64,000 nucleotides of DNA from Actinomycetota bacterium. Lineage in GTDB: Bacteria > Actinomycetota > Actinomycetes > S36-B12. This document shows, one piece after another, positions 1-9,582 of the stretch. The stretch's first letter is position 1, and the number at the start of each line of letters is the position of its first letter. The DNA is taken from positions 1 through 64,000 of the forward strand of contig JAUXRN010000257.1 in assembly GCA_030681835.1 (NCBI GenBank), in the 5' to 3' direction. A program made the position numbers and the translations under genes. The notes beneath the pieces are model-generated. The model saw nothing but the letters and a program-made list of their open reading frames with translations, searched no databases and was not told the origin of the DNA.

Positions 1-2
1 CG

Positions 3-596
3 GTGGCGGCGGCCATCCCCATCCTCGAGGTCGCCAAGACCGAGCTGGATCGCATGACCGAGGGCGGCGTCCACCAGGGGATGGTGCTGACCATGCCCGA
101 GTACCAGTACTCGGATGCCGAGGACCTCGAGCAGCACACCCTCCTGGTCGCCCTCGACGGCGTCACGGACCCGCGCAACCTCGGCGCCATCGCCCGCTCG
201 GCCGCGGCCTTCGGTGCCGGCGGCATCGTCATCCCCACCCGCCGTTCGGTCGGCGTCACCGCATCGGGCTGGAAGACATCCGCCGGCGCGCTGGCCCGGG
301 TGCCGGTCGCGCAGGTGGGCAACCTGACCCGCGCCCTGCAGGCGTACCAGAAGGCGGGGTTCACCGTGATCGGGCTCACCGCCGACGCCGACGCGACGCT
401 CGACTCGCTGCCCGCCGGCACGCTCGCCGACCCGGTCATCGTCGTGATCGGTGCCGAGGGCGAGGGGCTTTCCCGCCTCGTCGGCGAGACCTGCGACTGG
501 CGCGTGAGCATCCCGATGGTCGCCGGGGTCGAGTCCCTCAACGCGTCGGTCGCCGCCGGCATCGTGCTTCAGGCGGTGTTCTCCGCCCGGTCGTGA
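3..596 (+). CDS. SpoU/TrmH-family RNA 2'-O-methyltransferase (RlmB-like), 5'-truncated by window edge
   Basis: LVALDGVTDPRNLGAIARSAAAFG, VIVVIGAEGEGLSRLV and IPMVAGVESLNASVAAGIVL match SPOUT motifs 1-3; the frame is open at the window start. Confidence 0.9.
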   Translation: MAAAIPILEVAKTELDRMTEGGVHQGMVLTMPEYQYSDAEDLEQHTLLVALDGVTDPRNLGAIARSAAAFGAGGIVIPTRRSVGVTASGWKTSAGALARVPVAQVGNLTRALQAYQKAGFTVIGLTADADATLDSLPAGTLADPVIVVIGAEGEGLSRLVGETCDWRVSIPMVAGVESLNASVAAGIVLQAVFSARS

Positions 597-1765
597 TCGG
601 TGGGCTCGACCGCTGCCCGGCCCCGGACGAGCCAGTTGCCCACCAGCGGGAAGACGAGGACCGACAGCGCGCCCGCGCCCACCAGGGCGGCCGCGTTGCG
701 GGGGTCCATGACGCCGGTCTCCACCTCGAGGGCGGTCACCGCGACGATGATCGGCAGCCCGGTGGCGACCAAGAGCGAGAAGCGGGCCCGCTCGCGGGGG
801 TCCGGCAGGACCGAGCGATAGAGGAAGAACTGCGGCAGCCCGCGCGCGACGAGCAGGAGGACGAAGAAGACCGCCAGCCGGCCGGGGTTCTCGATGATCG
901 AGATGATGTCGAGGTTGGCGCCCGACACGACGAAGAACAGCGGGATGAGGAAGCCGAAGCCGATGGCCTCGACCTTCATCTGGAGCGGGGACTCCTCGCT
1001 CGGCGGCGCGAACCGCCGCACGATGATGCCGGCCACGAACGCGCCTAGCACCACATCGAGGCCGAAGGTGCCGGCCAGCGCGAGCAGGGCGATGAGCAGG
1101 AGCATGGTGAATCGCAGCGCGGTCTGCGAACTGGTGTGGTGGCCGCGCTCGAGGATCGCGCGCACCCGGTCGCCGGCCAGGCGTGCTGGCAGGGTGGCCA
1201 GGATGAGGGCGACGAGGCCGAAGCCGACGAGGCTGAGCAGGGCCACGAAGGATGACTTCGTGCCGAGCAGCACGGAGATGGCGATGATGGGCCCGAGCTC
1301 TCCCCAGGCCCCCGCTCCCATGAAGAGCCGCCCGAACGGCGTGCCGAGCTCGCCTTTGTCCCGCAGGATCGGCAGCAGGGTGCCGAGCGCCGTTGACGTC
1401 AGCGCGATCGCGACGCCGAGGGTGTCCTGGACCGCGCCCCCGAGCGTGAGGAGCAGTGCCGCCGCCGACGCGATGACGAGAGAGCTGAGCCAGCCTGCGG
1501 CGGCCAGCCGCCCGCCGATGCCCCGCACCATGCGGGCCTCCAGTTCGAGCCCGGCCAGGAAGAACAGCAGGCCCAGCCCGAGCTCGGAGAGCAGCTCGAT
1601 GGACTCATCGACCTGGATCCACCCGATCGCCTCGGGGCCGAACAGGATCCCGGCGCCGAGGAGGAGGACGACCTCCGCGACCTTGATCCGGAACAGGCCC
1701 ACGAGGAGCGGCACGAAGGCGGCGATCGTCGCGATGGTGAGCAGCGCGAGGAAGTCCTCGTTCAC
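569..1765 (-). CDS. Kef-type cation:proton antiporter (CPA2)
   Basis: Multi-TM protein with LLGAGILFGPEAIGWI, LGLLFFLAGLELE and ALTSTALGTLLPIL; likely GTG start at 1765 (upstream ORF extension is low-complexity R-rich). Confidence 0.85.
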   Translation of the reverse strand: MNEDFLALLTIATIAAFVPLLVGLFRIKVAEVVLLLGAGILFGPEAIGWIQVDESIELLSELGLGLLFFLAGLELEARMVRGIGGRLAAAGWLSSLVIASAAALLLTLGGAVQDTLGVAIALTSTALGTLLPILRDKGELGTPFGRLFMGAGAWGELGPIIAISVLLGTKSSFVALLSLVGFGLVALILATLPARLAGDRVRAILERGHHTSSQTALRFTMLLLIALLALAGTFGLDVVLGAFVAGIIVRRFAPPSEESPLQMKVEAIGFGFLIPLFFVVSGANLDIISIIENPGRLAVFFVLLLVARGLPQFFLYRSVLPDPRERARFSLLVATGLPIIVAVTALEVETGVMDPRNAAALVGAGALSVLVFPLVGNWLVRGRAAVEPTDHDRAENTA

Positions 1766-3030
1766 GCGGGTCCCTCGAGCGGCAGCACGATCCTCAGCTC
1801 GGCCGTGTCGTCGCTCGGCGTGCCGGCCCGCGCACCGAGGACGGCGTGCTCGTCGGGCTTCTTGGCCAGGATCGTGGTGACGTAGTCGCTGATGGCGTTC
1901 TCGAAGGGCACGCTGCAGCCGGCCCGTTCGGACATGAACCACCGATGCTCGAGGACCTCGTGGAAGATCTGCGCCGGCTCCAGCTTGCCCCGCATGGCAG
2001 GAGGCACCTCGGACATCACGCGCTCGAAGCGCTCGGTGACCCAGCGATGGGCGGCGAACTCCTCGTCGTCACGGCCGAGCCCGATCTTGACGCGGAAGGA
2101 GTCGAGGTCGTTCAGGAGGCGCCGCGCCTGGTTCTCCTCGACGTCGAGGCCGGTGAGGCGGATCAGCGTGCGGGAGTGGTGGCCCGCGTCGACGACCTTG
2201 GGGGTGACGGTGATGTGGTCGCCGTCGACATCGGTGCGGACCTGCAGCTCGGCCACGTCGAAGCCGAGCGTGTTCAGCCGGCGGACCCGTGCATCGAGCT
2301 GGTAGCGGTCCTCGCGCGTGATGACCAGTGGGCCGGTGACCTCCTGCCAGAGGGCCTCGTAGCGGGTGCGCAGGGAGACACCGGTGACGATGGGGTCGAT
2401 GCCCTCGTGCAGGCGTCCGCCGGCCTGCAGGTCCATGAGCTCCCCGGCGACGTTGGTCGCGGCGGTCTCGAGGTCATAGTCGCGCTGGCCGTTCGACAGG
2501 GTCGGGTGGAGCTCGCCGGTCTCGGCATCGACGAGGTAGGCAGCGAACGCCCCCGCATCGCGGCGGAACAAGGTGTTCGAGAGCGAGCAGTCGTTCCAGG
2601 AGAAGCCAGCCAGGTGCAGCTGCACGAGGAGCACGGCCAGGGCGTCGAGGAGGCGGTGCGCAGTCTCCAGGCGCAGGCTGGTGGAGAACAGGGCGCGGTA
2701 GGGCAGCGAGAACCTCAGGTGCCGGGTGACCAGCCCGGCCGGGAGCGGCTCGCCGGTCTCGTCGATCCGGTCCAGCACGCTGCCCACGGGCTCGACGGTC
2801 GGCAGCCCCCGGCGCTGCAAGTCGAAGAGAAGCTCGTACTCACGCTGGGCGTAGTGCTGCTCCACCTCCTTGATGGCGTAGACCACGCCGTTGAGCCGCA
2901 CGAACCGGACGATGTGGCGCGAGATGCCGCGGGGGAGGGCGACGACCAGGTCGTCGGGCCACTCCTCGAGCGCGGTGGACCATGGCAGGAAGGCGAGCTC
3001 CGGCTCGTCGAGGCTCCCGGTCAGGCGCAT
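1762..3030 (-). CDS. DUF4032-type protein with kinase-like N-terminus
   Basis: ATG at 3030; kinase-like HLAGFSWNDCSLSNTLFRRD..AYLVDAETGE; C-terminal EVLEHRWFMSERAGCSVPFENAISDYVTTIL typical of DUF4032. Confidence 0.75.
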   Translation of the reverse strand: MRLTGSLDEPELAFLPWSTALEEWPDDLVVALPRGISRHIVRFVRLNGVVYAIKEVEQHYAQREYELLFDLQRRGLPTVEPVGSVLDRIDETGEPLPAGLVTRHLRFSLPYRALFSTSLRLETAHRLLDALAVLLVQLHLAGFSWNDCSLSNTLFRRDAGAFAAYLVDAETGELHPTLSNGQRDYDLETAATNVAGELMDLQAGGRLHEGIDPIVTGVSLRTRYEALWQEVTGPLVITREDRYQLDARVRRLNTLGFDVAELQVRTDVDGDHITVTPKVVDAGHHSRTLIRLTGLDVEENQARRLLNDLDSFRVKIGLGRDDEEFAAHRWVTERFERVMSEVPPAMRGKLEPAQIFHEVLEHRWFMSERAGCSVPFENAISDYVTTILAKKPDEHAVLGARAGTPSDDTAELRIVLPLEGPA

Positions 3031-3069
3031 GGCCGCAAGCCTTGCACGCCGCGCCCTAAGGTGGCGCAC

Positions 3070-4107
3070 GTGACCGAGAACCCCAGGGCGCGGCTGTCGG
3101 ACATCGCCGAGCAGGCCGGGGTCAGCGAGGCCACGGTGTCCCGCGTGCTGAATGACCGGCCCGGGGTGTCCTCCACGACGCGGCAGGCGGTGCTGACCGC
3201 CCTGGACGTCCTCGGCTACGAGCGCCCGCTCCGGCTGCGCGGCAGGTCGGGCCTCGTCGGCCTGGTGGTGCCGGAACTGGAGAACCCGATCTTCCCCGTG
3301 TTCGCGCAGGTGATGGAGACCCTGCTCGCGCAGCAGGGATACACGCCCGTCCTGTGCACCCAGACGCCGGGCGGCGTCACGGAGGACGAGTACGTCGACC
3401 TCCTGCTCGACCGAGGCGTCGCCGGAATCATCTTCGTCTCGGGCCTGCACGCCGACTCGACGGCCGACGTGTCCCGGTACTCGGCCCTGGTCGAGCGGGG
3501 CCTGCCGATCGTGCTCGTCAACGGGTACGCACCGGGGGTCGACGCCCCCTTCATCTCCGACGACGATGCGGCCGCCATGGACCTGGCCGTCGCCCACCTC
3601 ACGTCGATGGGCCATCGCCGCATCGGGCTGGCGGTCGGCCCACGTCGGTTCGTCCCTGTCGTGCGTAAGCGGGCGGCATTCATCGCCGCCATGACGCGGC
3701 TGACCGGCATCGACGAGGCGGAGGCGGAGGGCCTGGTGTCCCACTCGCTGTTCGCGGTCGAGGGAGGCCAGGCGGCGGCGCACCACCTGCTCAGCCTCGG
3801 CGTGACTGCGATCGTGTGCGGGTCGGACCTCATGGCCCTCGGGGCGATCAGGACGGTCCGCCAGCGCGGGCTGCGCACGCCCGAGGACGTATCCGTCGTG
3901 GGCTACGACGACTCGCGCCTGATCGCCTTCACCGATCCGCCCCTGACCACCGTGCGCCAGGCGGTGTCGGCCATGGGTACGGCCGCGGTGCAGGCCCTCG
4001 TCGACGCGATCAACGGCACGCCGGCGCCGCGCGACGAGTTCGTCTTCCGCCCGGAGCTCGTCGTCCGCTCGTCGACTGGCCCGTGTCCACGGGCCGACGG
4101 CTCCTGA
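3070..4107 (+). CDS. LacI-family transcriptional regulator
   Basis: LSDIAEQAGVSEATVSRVLNDRPGVSSTTRQAVLTALDVLGY HTH plus periplasmic-binding-like domain; GTG start about 3070. Confidence 0.93.
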   Translation: MTENPRARLSDIAEQAGVSEATVSRVLNDRPGVSSTTRQAVLTALDVLGYERPLRLRGRSGLVGLVVPELENPIFPVFAQVMETLLAQQGYTPVLCTQTPGGVTEDEYVDLLLDRGVAGIIFVSGLHADSTADVSRYSALVERGLPIVLVNGYAPGVDAPFISDDDAAAMDLAVAHLTSMGHRRIGLAVGPRRFVPVVRKRAAFIAAMTRLTGIDEAEAEGLVSHSLFAVEGGQAAAHHLLSLGVTAIVCGSDLMALGAIRTVRQRGLRTPEDVSVVGYDDSRLIAFTDPPLTTVRQAVSAMGTAAVQALVDAINGTPAPRDEFVFRPELVVRSSTGPCPRADGS

Positions 4108-4127
4108 CCCGCTGGCACAATTCCGGT

Positions 4128-4850
4128 ATGACTCGTCCCGTCATCGGACTGACGTGCTACCTCGAGCCCGCGCAGTGGGGTGCCTGGAAGCTCCCTGCCG
4201 CGCTCATCCCGCAGTGGTACGTGGATCTGTTCCAGGGGACGGGGGCCGGAGTCATCCTGCTCCCCCCGGGCAACGACCCGTCGGTGCTGGACCGCGTGGA
4301 TGGGCTGGCGCTGGCCGGCGGCGCCGACGTGGACGCGGGCCGGTACGGCCAGCCCCCGCACGTCGCCGCGGATGCGCCGAGGACAGCACGGGACGCATCC
4401 GAGCTCGGCCTGTACCAGCGGGCCCGCGAACGTGGCATGCCGGTCCTCGGCATCTGCCGCGGCATGCAGGTCATGGCGGTGGCGCACGGCGGGGCACTCG
4501 TGCAGGACCTGCCCGAGCTCGCCACGGGCCTCGTCCATCGCGAGCGGCCCGGGGAGTTCGTCGACCACACGGCCACGTTCGCTCCCGGGAGCCTCGCGGC
4601 GGAGACGCTCGGCACCGGCCCGTTCGTCGTGAACTCCTCGCACCATCAGGCCGTGTCCAGCGCGGGCGACCTCGTCGTGACCGGCCGGGCATCCGACGGC
4701 ACCGTCGAGGTGATCGAGGATCCGCGCGCCGACTTCTGCCTCGGCGTGCAGTGGCACCCGGAGCACCCGGACCGCAGGGTGCCGGACGCTCCGCTGCTTG
4801 CGGCTTTCGTGGCGGCCGCCGGCCGGTTCTCCGCCGCTACAGCGGAGTGA
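4128..4850 (+). CDS. Class-I glutamine amidotransferase-like gamma-glutamyl hydrolase (PuuD-like)
   Basis: GLALAGGADVDAGRYG, VLGICRGMQVMAVAHGG (nucleophile Cys), VNSSHHQAV, GVQWHPEHP. Confidence 0.88.
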   Translation: MTRPVIGLTCYLEPAQWGAWKLPAALIPQWYVDLFQGTGAGVILLPPGNDPSVLDRVDGLALAGGADVDAGRYGQPPHVAADAPRTARDASELGLYQRARERGMPVLGICRGMQVMAVAHGGALVQDLPELATGLVHRERPGEFVDHTATFAPGSLAAETLGTGPFVVNSSHHQAVSSAGDLVVTGRASDGTVEVIEDPRADFCLGVQWHPEHPDRRVPDAPLLAAFVAAAGRFSAATAE

Positions 4851-5616
4851 CGTAGGCCCCGGAGATGCCCCCGTCGACCAGGAAGTTCGACGCCGTGATG
4901 AACGACGAGTCGTCACTGGCCAGGAAGGCCACGGCGGCCGCCAATTCCTCCGGCTCCCCGAACCTGCCCAGCGGGATGTGCACCAGGCGGCGTGCCGCGC
5001 GCTCGGGATCCTTGGCGAACAGCTCCATCAGCAGCGGTGTGGCCACGGGGCCAGGTGACAGCGCGTTGACGCGGACGCCGGACCGGGCGAACTGCACGCC
5101 CAGTTCGCGCGACATCGCCAGGACGCCTCCCTTGGATGCGGTGTAGGAGATCTGCGAGGTCGCCGCCGCCATCGTGGCGACGAAGGATGCCGTGTTGATG
5201 ATCGAGCCCTTGCCCTGCTCGAGCATGTAGGGCAGGACCTCCTTGCAGCACAGGTACACGCTGGTCAGGTTCACCTCCTGGACCCTGCGCCAGGCGTCGA
5301 GGCCGGTCTCGAGGATCGAGTCGTCGTCCGGCGGGGAGATACCGGCGTTGTTGAAGGCGATATCGATGCTGCCGTAGGTGTCCTTGGCGGCACGGAACAT
5401 CGCGGCAACGTCCTCGGCGCTGGTGACGTCGGCCCGCACGAACAGTCCGCCGACCTCGTCGGCCGCGGCCTGGCCCCCGACGACGTCCATGTCACCGATG
5501 ACCACCTTGGCGCCCTCGTCGGCGAGCCGTCGGGCCGAGGCCAGGCCGATACCGCTGCCGCCTCCGGTGATGACGGCCACTCGGCCCTCGAGCCGCCTGC
5601 ACGTGCTGTCACTCAT
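4837..5616 (-). CDS. SDR-family oxidoreductase
   Basis: AVITGGGSGIGLASARRL, FNNAGIS, ISYTASKGGVLAMSRELG, VNALSPGPVATPL. Confidence 0.9.
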   Translation of the reverse strand: MSDSTCRRLEGRVAVITGGGSGIGLASARRLADEGAKVVIGDMDVVGGQAAADEVGGLFVRADVTSAEDVAAMFRAAKDTYGSIDIAFNNAGISPPDDDSILETGLDAWRRVQEVNLTSVYLCCKEVLPYMLEQGKGSIINTASFVATMAAATSQISYTASKGGVLAMSRELGVQFARSGVRVNALSPGPVATPLLMELFAKDPERAARRLVHIPLGRFGEPEELAAAVAFLASDDSSFITASNFLVDGGISGAYVTPL

Positions 5617-5663
5617 GCTCGTCCCTCTCTCTGGTACGTCCGCCCACCCGGTGACGGTGCTGG

Positions 5664-7031
5664 TCAGTCGTCCGTGCTGATGAAGACGTTCTTGGTCTCC
5701 GTGAAGGCGTCCAGGGCATCTGGCCCCAGTTCGCGACCGAGGCCGGACCGCTTGAATCCGCCGAACGGGGTCCAGTAGCGCACCGAGGAGTGCGAGTTGA
5801 CCGACAGGTTGCCCGCGTCGATGCCGCGCGAGACCCGCAGTGCGCGGCCGACGTCGCGCGTCCAGATGGAGCCGGACAGGCCGTATTCGGAATCATTGGC
5901 CAGGCGGATGGCGTCAGCCTCGTCGTCGAACGGGGTCACCACGACGATCGGCCCGAAGATCTCCTCCTGGAAGGCCCGGGCGTCCGCAGTGACCGGCGCC
6001 AGGACCGTGGGCGGGAACCAGTAGCCGGGGCCGGTCGGGCAGGTTCCCTGGAACGCGACGGGCACCGAGCCATCGAGGTAGGTGCTCACCGAGTCGTGCT
6101 GGCCCTGCGAGATCAGCGGCCCCATCTCGGACGTGGCCAGGGCCGGGTCCTCGACCCGCACGCCCTTGACCGCGGTCTCGAACAGGCCCATGAAGCGGTC
6201 GAACGCCGATCGCTCGACGAGGATCCTCGACCGGGCGCAGCAGTCCTGCCCTGCGTTGTCGAAGACGCCGTACGGAGCCGTGGCGGCGGCCTTCTCGAGG
6301 TCGGAGTCGGCGAAGATCACGTTCGCGCTCTTGCCGCCGAGCTCCAGGGTGACCCGCTTCACTTGCCGCGCCGCGCCGGCCATGATCTGCTCGCCGACGC
6401 CGGTGCTGCCGGTGAAGACGACCTTGCGCACGATGGGGTTGTCGACGAACCGTTGGCCGACGATCGATCCCTTGCCGGGGATCACGGTGAACACCCCCTC
6501 GGGGATCCCAGCCTCGAGGGCCAGCTCGCCCAGTCGCATGGCGGTCAGGGGCGTCAGCTCGGCCGGCTTCAGGACGACGGTGCAGCCGGCCGCCAGGGCA
6601 GGCGCGAAGCCCCAGCCGGCAATGGGCATCGGGAAGTTCCAGGGCACGATCACCCCGACGACGCCGACCGGCTCCTTGAAGGTGATGTCGATGCCGCCGG
6701 GGACGGGGATCTGCCGGCCGAACAGCCGCTCCGGGGCGCCGGAGTAGTAGGCGAGCACGTTGGCGACGTTGTTCGCCTCCCAACGGGCATTGGCGATCGT
6801 GTGCCCGGAGTTGGCCACCTCGAGGGCGGCGAGCTCCTCGACGTGCGCGCGGACGGTATCGGAGAACGCCCGCAGCAGGTTCGCCCGGTCGCCCGGCGCC
6901 ACCTCCCGCCACGACGAAAGGGCCTCGCCCGCCCGCGCGATAGCCGCGTCGGTCTCCTCGGCGGACGATGACGGGACCGAGGCGATGACCTGCTCAGTGG
7001 CGGGATTGACGACGTCATGCATAAGGGACAT
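5664..7031 (-). CDS. NAD(P)-dependent aldehyde dehydrogenase (PuuC/betaine-aldehyde-DH-like)
   Basis: VIVPWNFPMPIAGW, ELGGKSANVIFADSD, NAGQDCCARSRILV, EEIFGPIVVV; start ATG 7031 overlaps the stop of the upstream GS-like gene. Confidence 0.9.
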   Translation of the reverse strand: MSLMHDVVNPATEQVIASVPSSSAEETDAAIARAGEALSSWREVAPGDRANLLRAFSDTVRAHVEELAALEVANSGHTIANARWEANNVANVLAYYSGAPERLFGRQIPVPGGIDITFKEPVGVVGVIVPWNFPMPIAGWGFAPALAAGCTVVLKPAELTPLTAMRLGELALEAGIPEGVFTVIPGKGSIVGQRFVDNPIVRKVVFTGSTGVGEQIMAGAARQVKRVTLELGGKSANVIFADSDLEKAAATAPYGVFDNAGQDCCARSRILVERSAFDRFMGLFETAVKGVRVEDPALATSEMGPLISQGQHDSVSTYLDGSVPVAFQGTCPTGPGYWFPPTVLAPVTADARAFQEEIFGPIVVVTPFDDEADAIRLANDSEYGLSGSIWTRDVGRALRVSRGIDAGNLSVNSHSSVRYWTPFGGFKRSGLGRELGPDALDAFTETKNVFISTDD

Positions 7032-8395
7032 CAGATCCTCTCGAAGTTGCGGTACCGCTCCCAGTCCGTGACCGCCTTGCCGTATGCAGACAGCTCGATC
7101 CGGGCCATGTTGGTGTAGTGGTCCTGCACGTCCTGGCCGAAGGTCTCCCGGATCCACGCGGACGACTCCCACGCGTCCAGAGCTGCGCCCATGCTGCTCG
7201 GGATGCGTGCCGAGTCGTCGGCGTAGGCACTGCCGACGAAGGCATCCTCCAGCGGCAGGTCTCGCTGGATCCCGTCGAGGCCGGCAGCCACCATGCCAGC
7301 CACCGCGAGATACGGGTTGACGTCGCCGCCCGGAACCCGGTTCTCCAGCCGCAGCGACTGCCCATGGCCGACCAGCCGGAACCCGCAGGTGCGGTTGTCG
7401 CGGCCCCAGCGGATAGCCGTCGGGGCGAAGGACCCGGGGACGTAGCGCTTGTAGGAGTTGATCTGGGGCGCGAACATCAGCGTGAGCTCGCGGGCATGAG
7501 CCAGCTGGCCCGCGATGAACGCCTTCCCCGCGGCCGACAGCCCCTCCGGGTCGTGATGGTCGGCCATCACCATGCTGCCGTCGCTGCCCCGGAAGGACAG
7601 GTGGATGTGGCAGGAGTTGCCCTCGCGCTCGTTGTACTTCGCCATGAAGGTCAGCGACATCCCCTCCTGCGAGGAGATCTCCTTGGCCCCGTTCTTGTAG
7701 ATCACGTGGTTGTCGCAGGTCCGCAGGGCGTCCTGGTACTTGAAGGCGATCTCGTGCTGGCCCAGGTTGCACTCGCCCTTGGCGCTCTCGACGACCATGC
7801 CGGCGCCGGTCATGCACGTGCGGATCCGCCGGAGCAGCGGCTCGATGCGCGCGGTGCCGAGCATGGAGTAGTCCACGTTGTAGAGGTTGGCCGGCGTCAG
7901 GTCGCGGTAGCCGGACAGCCACGCCTCCTCGTAGGTGTCCTGGAAGACGATGAACTCCAGCTCCGTGCCGACGAAGGCCCCGAAGCCGGCCGCATGGAGT
8001 GCCTCGAGCTGGCGCCGCAGGACCTGGCGCGGGGAGGGGGTGACCGGCCCGCCCTCCTCGGTCTCCAGGTCGCACAGGACGCCGACCGTGCCCGGCTGCC
8101 AGGGCACGCGGTGCAGGGTGGCCAGGTCCGGTCGCATGACCATGTCGCCGTAGCCGCTGTCCCAGGACGACATGGCATAGCCATCGACGGTGTTCATGTC
8201 GATGTCGACGGCCATGAGGTAGTTGCAGCCCTCGGTGTACCCGGACATGACCTCGTCGACGAAGTAGTCGGCGTCGATCCGCTTGCCCTGCAGGCGGCCC
8301 TGCATGTCGGTGATGGCCAGGGCCACCGTGTCCACGCGCCCGAGGGCCACGTCCTCTCGGAGCGCGGACGGGGTCAACGGTTCGGGCCGGGCCAT
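7031..8395 (-). CDS. Glutamine synthetase-like gamma-glutamylamine synthetase (GlnA3/PuuA type), paralog 1
   Basis: TELEFIVF, GNSCHIHLSFRG, NRTCGFRLVGHGQSLRLENRVPGGDVNPYLA; GS-I catalytic-domain motifs. Confidence 0.88.
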   Translation of the reverse strand: MARPEPLTPSALREDVALGRVDTVALAITDMQGRLQGKRIDADYFVDEVMSGYTEGCNYLMAVDIDMNTVDGYAMSSWDSGYGDMVMRPDLATLHRVPWQPGTVGVLCDLETEEGGPVTPSPRQVLRRQLEALHAAGFGAFVGTELEFIVFQDTYEEAWLSGYRDLTPANLYNVDYSMLGTARIEPLLRRIRTCMTGAGMVVESAKGECNLGQHEIAFKYQDALRTCDNHVIYKNGAKEISSQEGMSLTFMAKYNEREGNSCHIHLSFRGSDGSMVMADHHDPEGLSAAGKAFIAGQLAHARELTLMFAPQINSYKRYVPGSFAPTAIRWGRDNRTCGFRLVGHGQSLRLENRVPGGDVNPYLAVAGMVAAGLDGIQRDLPLEDAFVGSAYADDSARIPSSMGAALDAWESSAWIRETFGQDVQDHYTNMARIELSAYGKAVTDWERYRNFERI

Positions 8396-8501
8396 GGGAT
8401 CTCCTTCATGCCGCCTGGGCGTTACCTCGGGCATTCAACCGCACCTGGGCCGGGGCCGTATGTGGATATCCGGCACCGGGTTGTCGGTACGCTCCCGGAT
8501 C

Positions 8502-9425
8502 GTGGCATCCCTGCTCGACGGACTCCCCGCGCACGACGCCGAGAGGCTCCGGCTGGCGGCCTGCATGGCCGACGCTACGGAGGTCAGGCCCCTTGACGGT
8601 GGCATCACCAACCGCAACTACCGAGTGTGCACGCCGGCCGGCGACTTCGTCGTCCGCCTGTCCGATGCGGAGTCGTCGCTGCTGTCGATCGACCGCGACA
8701 ACGAGTACCTGAACTCCATGGCGGCCGCGCACTCGGGCGCGGGCGCGCCCGTGACCCAGTTCGTCCCGGGCGCCGGAGTCCTCGTCGTGGCCTGGGTAGA
8801 TGGCCGCACGTTCGGCCCGGATGACGTCGCCGATCCGGCCAACCTGGCGCGGATCGCCGAGGCCTGCAGGGTCCTGCATGCAGGCCCGGACTTCGCCAGC
8901 GACTTCGACATGTTCGAGATCCAATCCCGCTACCTGGCCATTGTCCGGGAGAGGGGCTACCGGCTCCCCGCCCGCTACGAGGAGTTCGAGGACCACGTGA
9001 CACGCATGCGGCGAGCCATGGCGCTGTCGCCCGAGCGCACGGTGCCGTGCAACAACGACTTGCTGCCCGCCAACATCATCGACGACGGCACCCGGCTCTG
9101 GTTGATCGACTACGAGTACTCGGGCAACAACGAGGCAAGCTTCGAGCTGGGGAACATCTGGAGCGAATCCACGCTGCCCGAGGACCTGCTGGAGCCGCTG
9201 GTGACGGCCTACTGGCAGGAGCCGGACCCGGCGAAGGTCGCCCGCGCCCGGCTGTGGGCCCTGATGTCGAAGTACGGATGGACTCTCTGGGCGTCGATCC
9301 AGCAGGAGATCAGCCCCATCGAGTTCGACTACTGGTCATGGGGCATGGAGAAATACGAGCGTGCGGTGTCCGAGTTCGACAGTGCCGATTTCGCCAGGTG
9401 GCTCGACGAGGTCGGCCGCGCCTGA
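8502..9425 (+). CDS. Choline/ethanolamine kinase-like phosphotransferase (APH fold)
   Basis: GGITNRNYRV, VPCNNDLLPANIIDDGTRLWLIDYEYSGNN. Confidence 0.85.
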   Translation: MASLLDGLPAHDAERLRLAACMADATEVRPLDGGITNRNYRVCTPAGDFVVRLSDAESSLLSIDRDNEYLNSMAAAHSGAGAPVTQFVPGAGVLVVAWVDGRTFGPDDVADPANLARIAEACRVLHAGPDFASDFDMFEIQSRYLAIVRERGYRLPARYEEFEDHVTRMRRAMALSPERTVPCNNDLLPANIIDDGTRLWLIDYEYSGNNEASFELGNIWSESTLPEDLLEPLVTAYWQEPDPAKVARARLWALMSKYGWTLWASIQQEISPIEFDYWSWGMEKYERAVSEFDSADFARWLDEVGRA

Positions 9426-9582
9426 GCACGTCGCGTCCGGTCATTACGTTCTGAACGCAACCGGGCAGGGATGATCCGCGTGTCGAACTGGGCAATTCGC
9501 CCTCCGCGAGGAAACTGCGGCTATTAGTGTCCGCCTGCCGGTCGGCTGGCCGGGCAGTGACCGCGCATGGAGGAGGGCAGCG

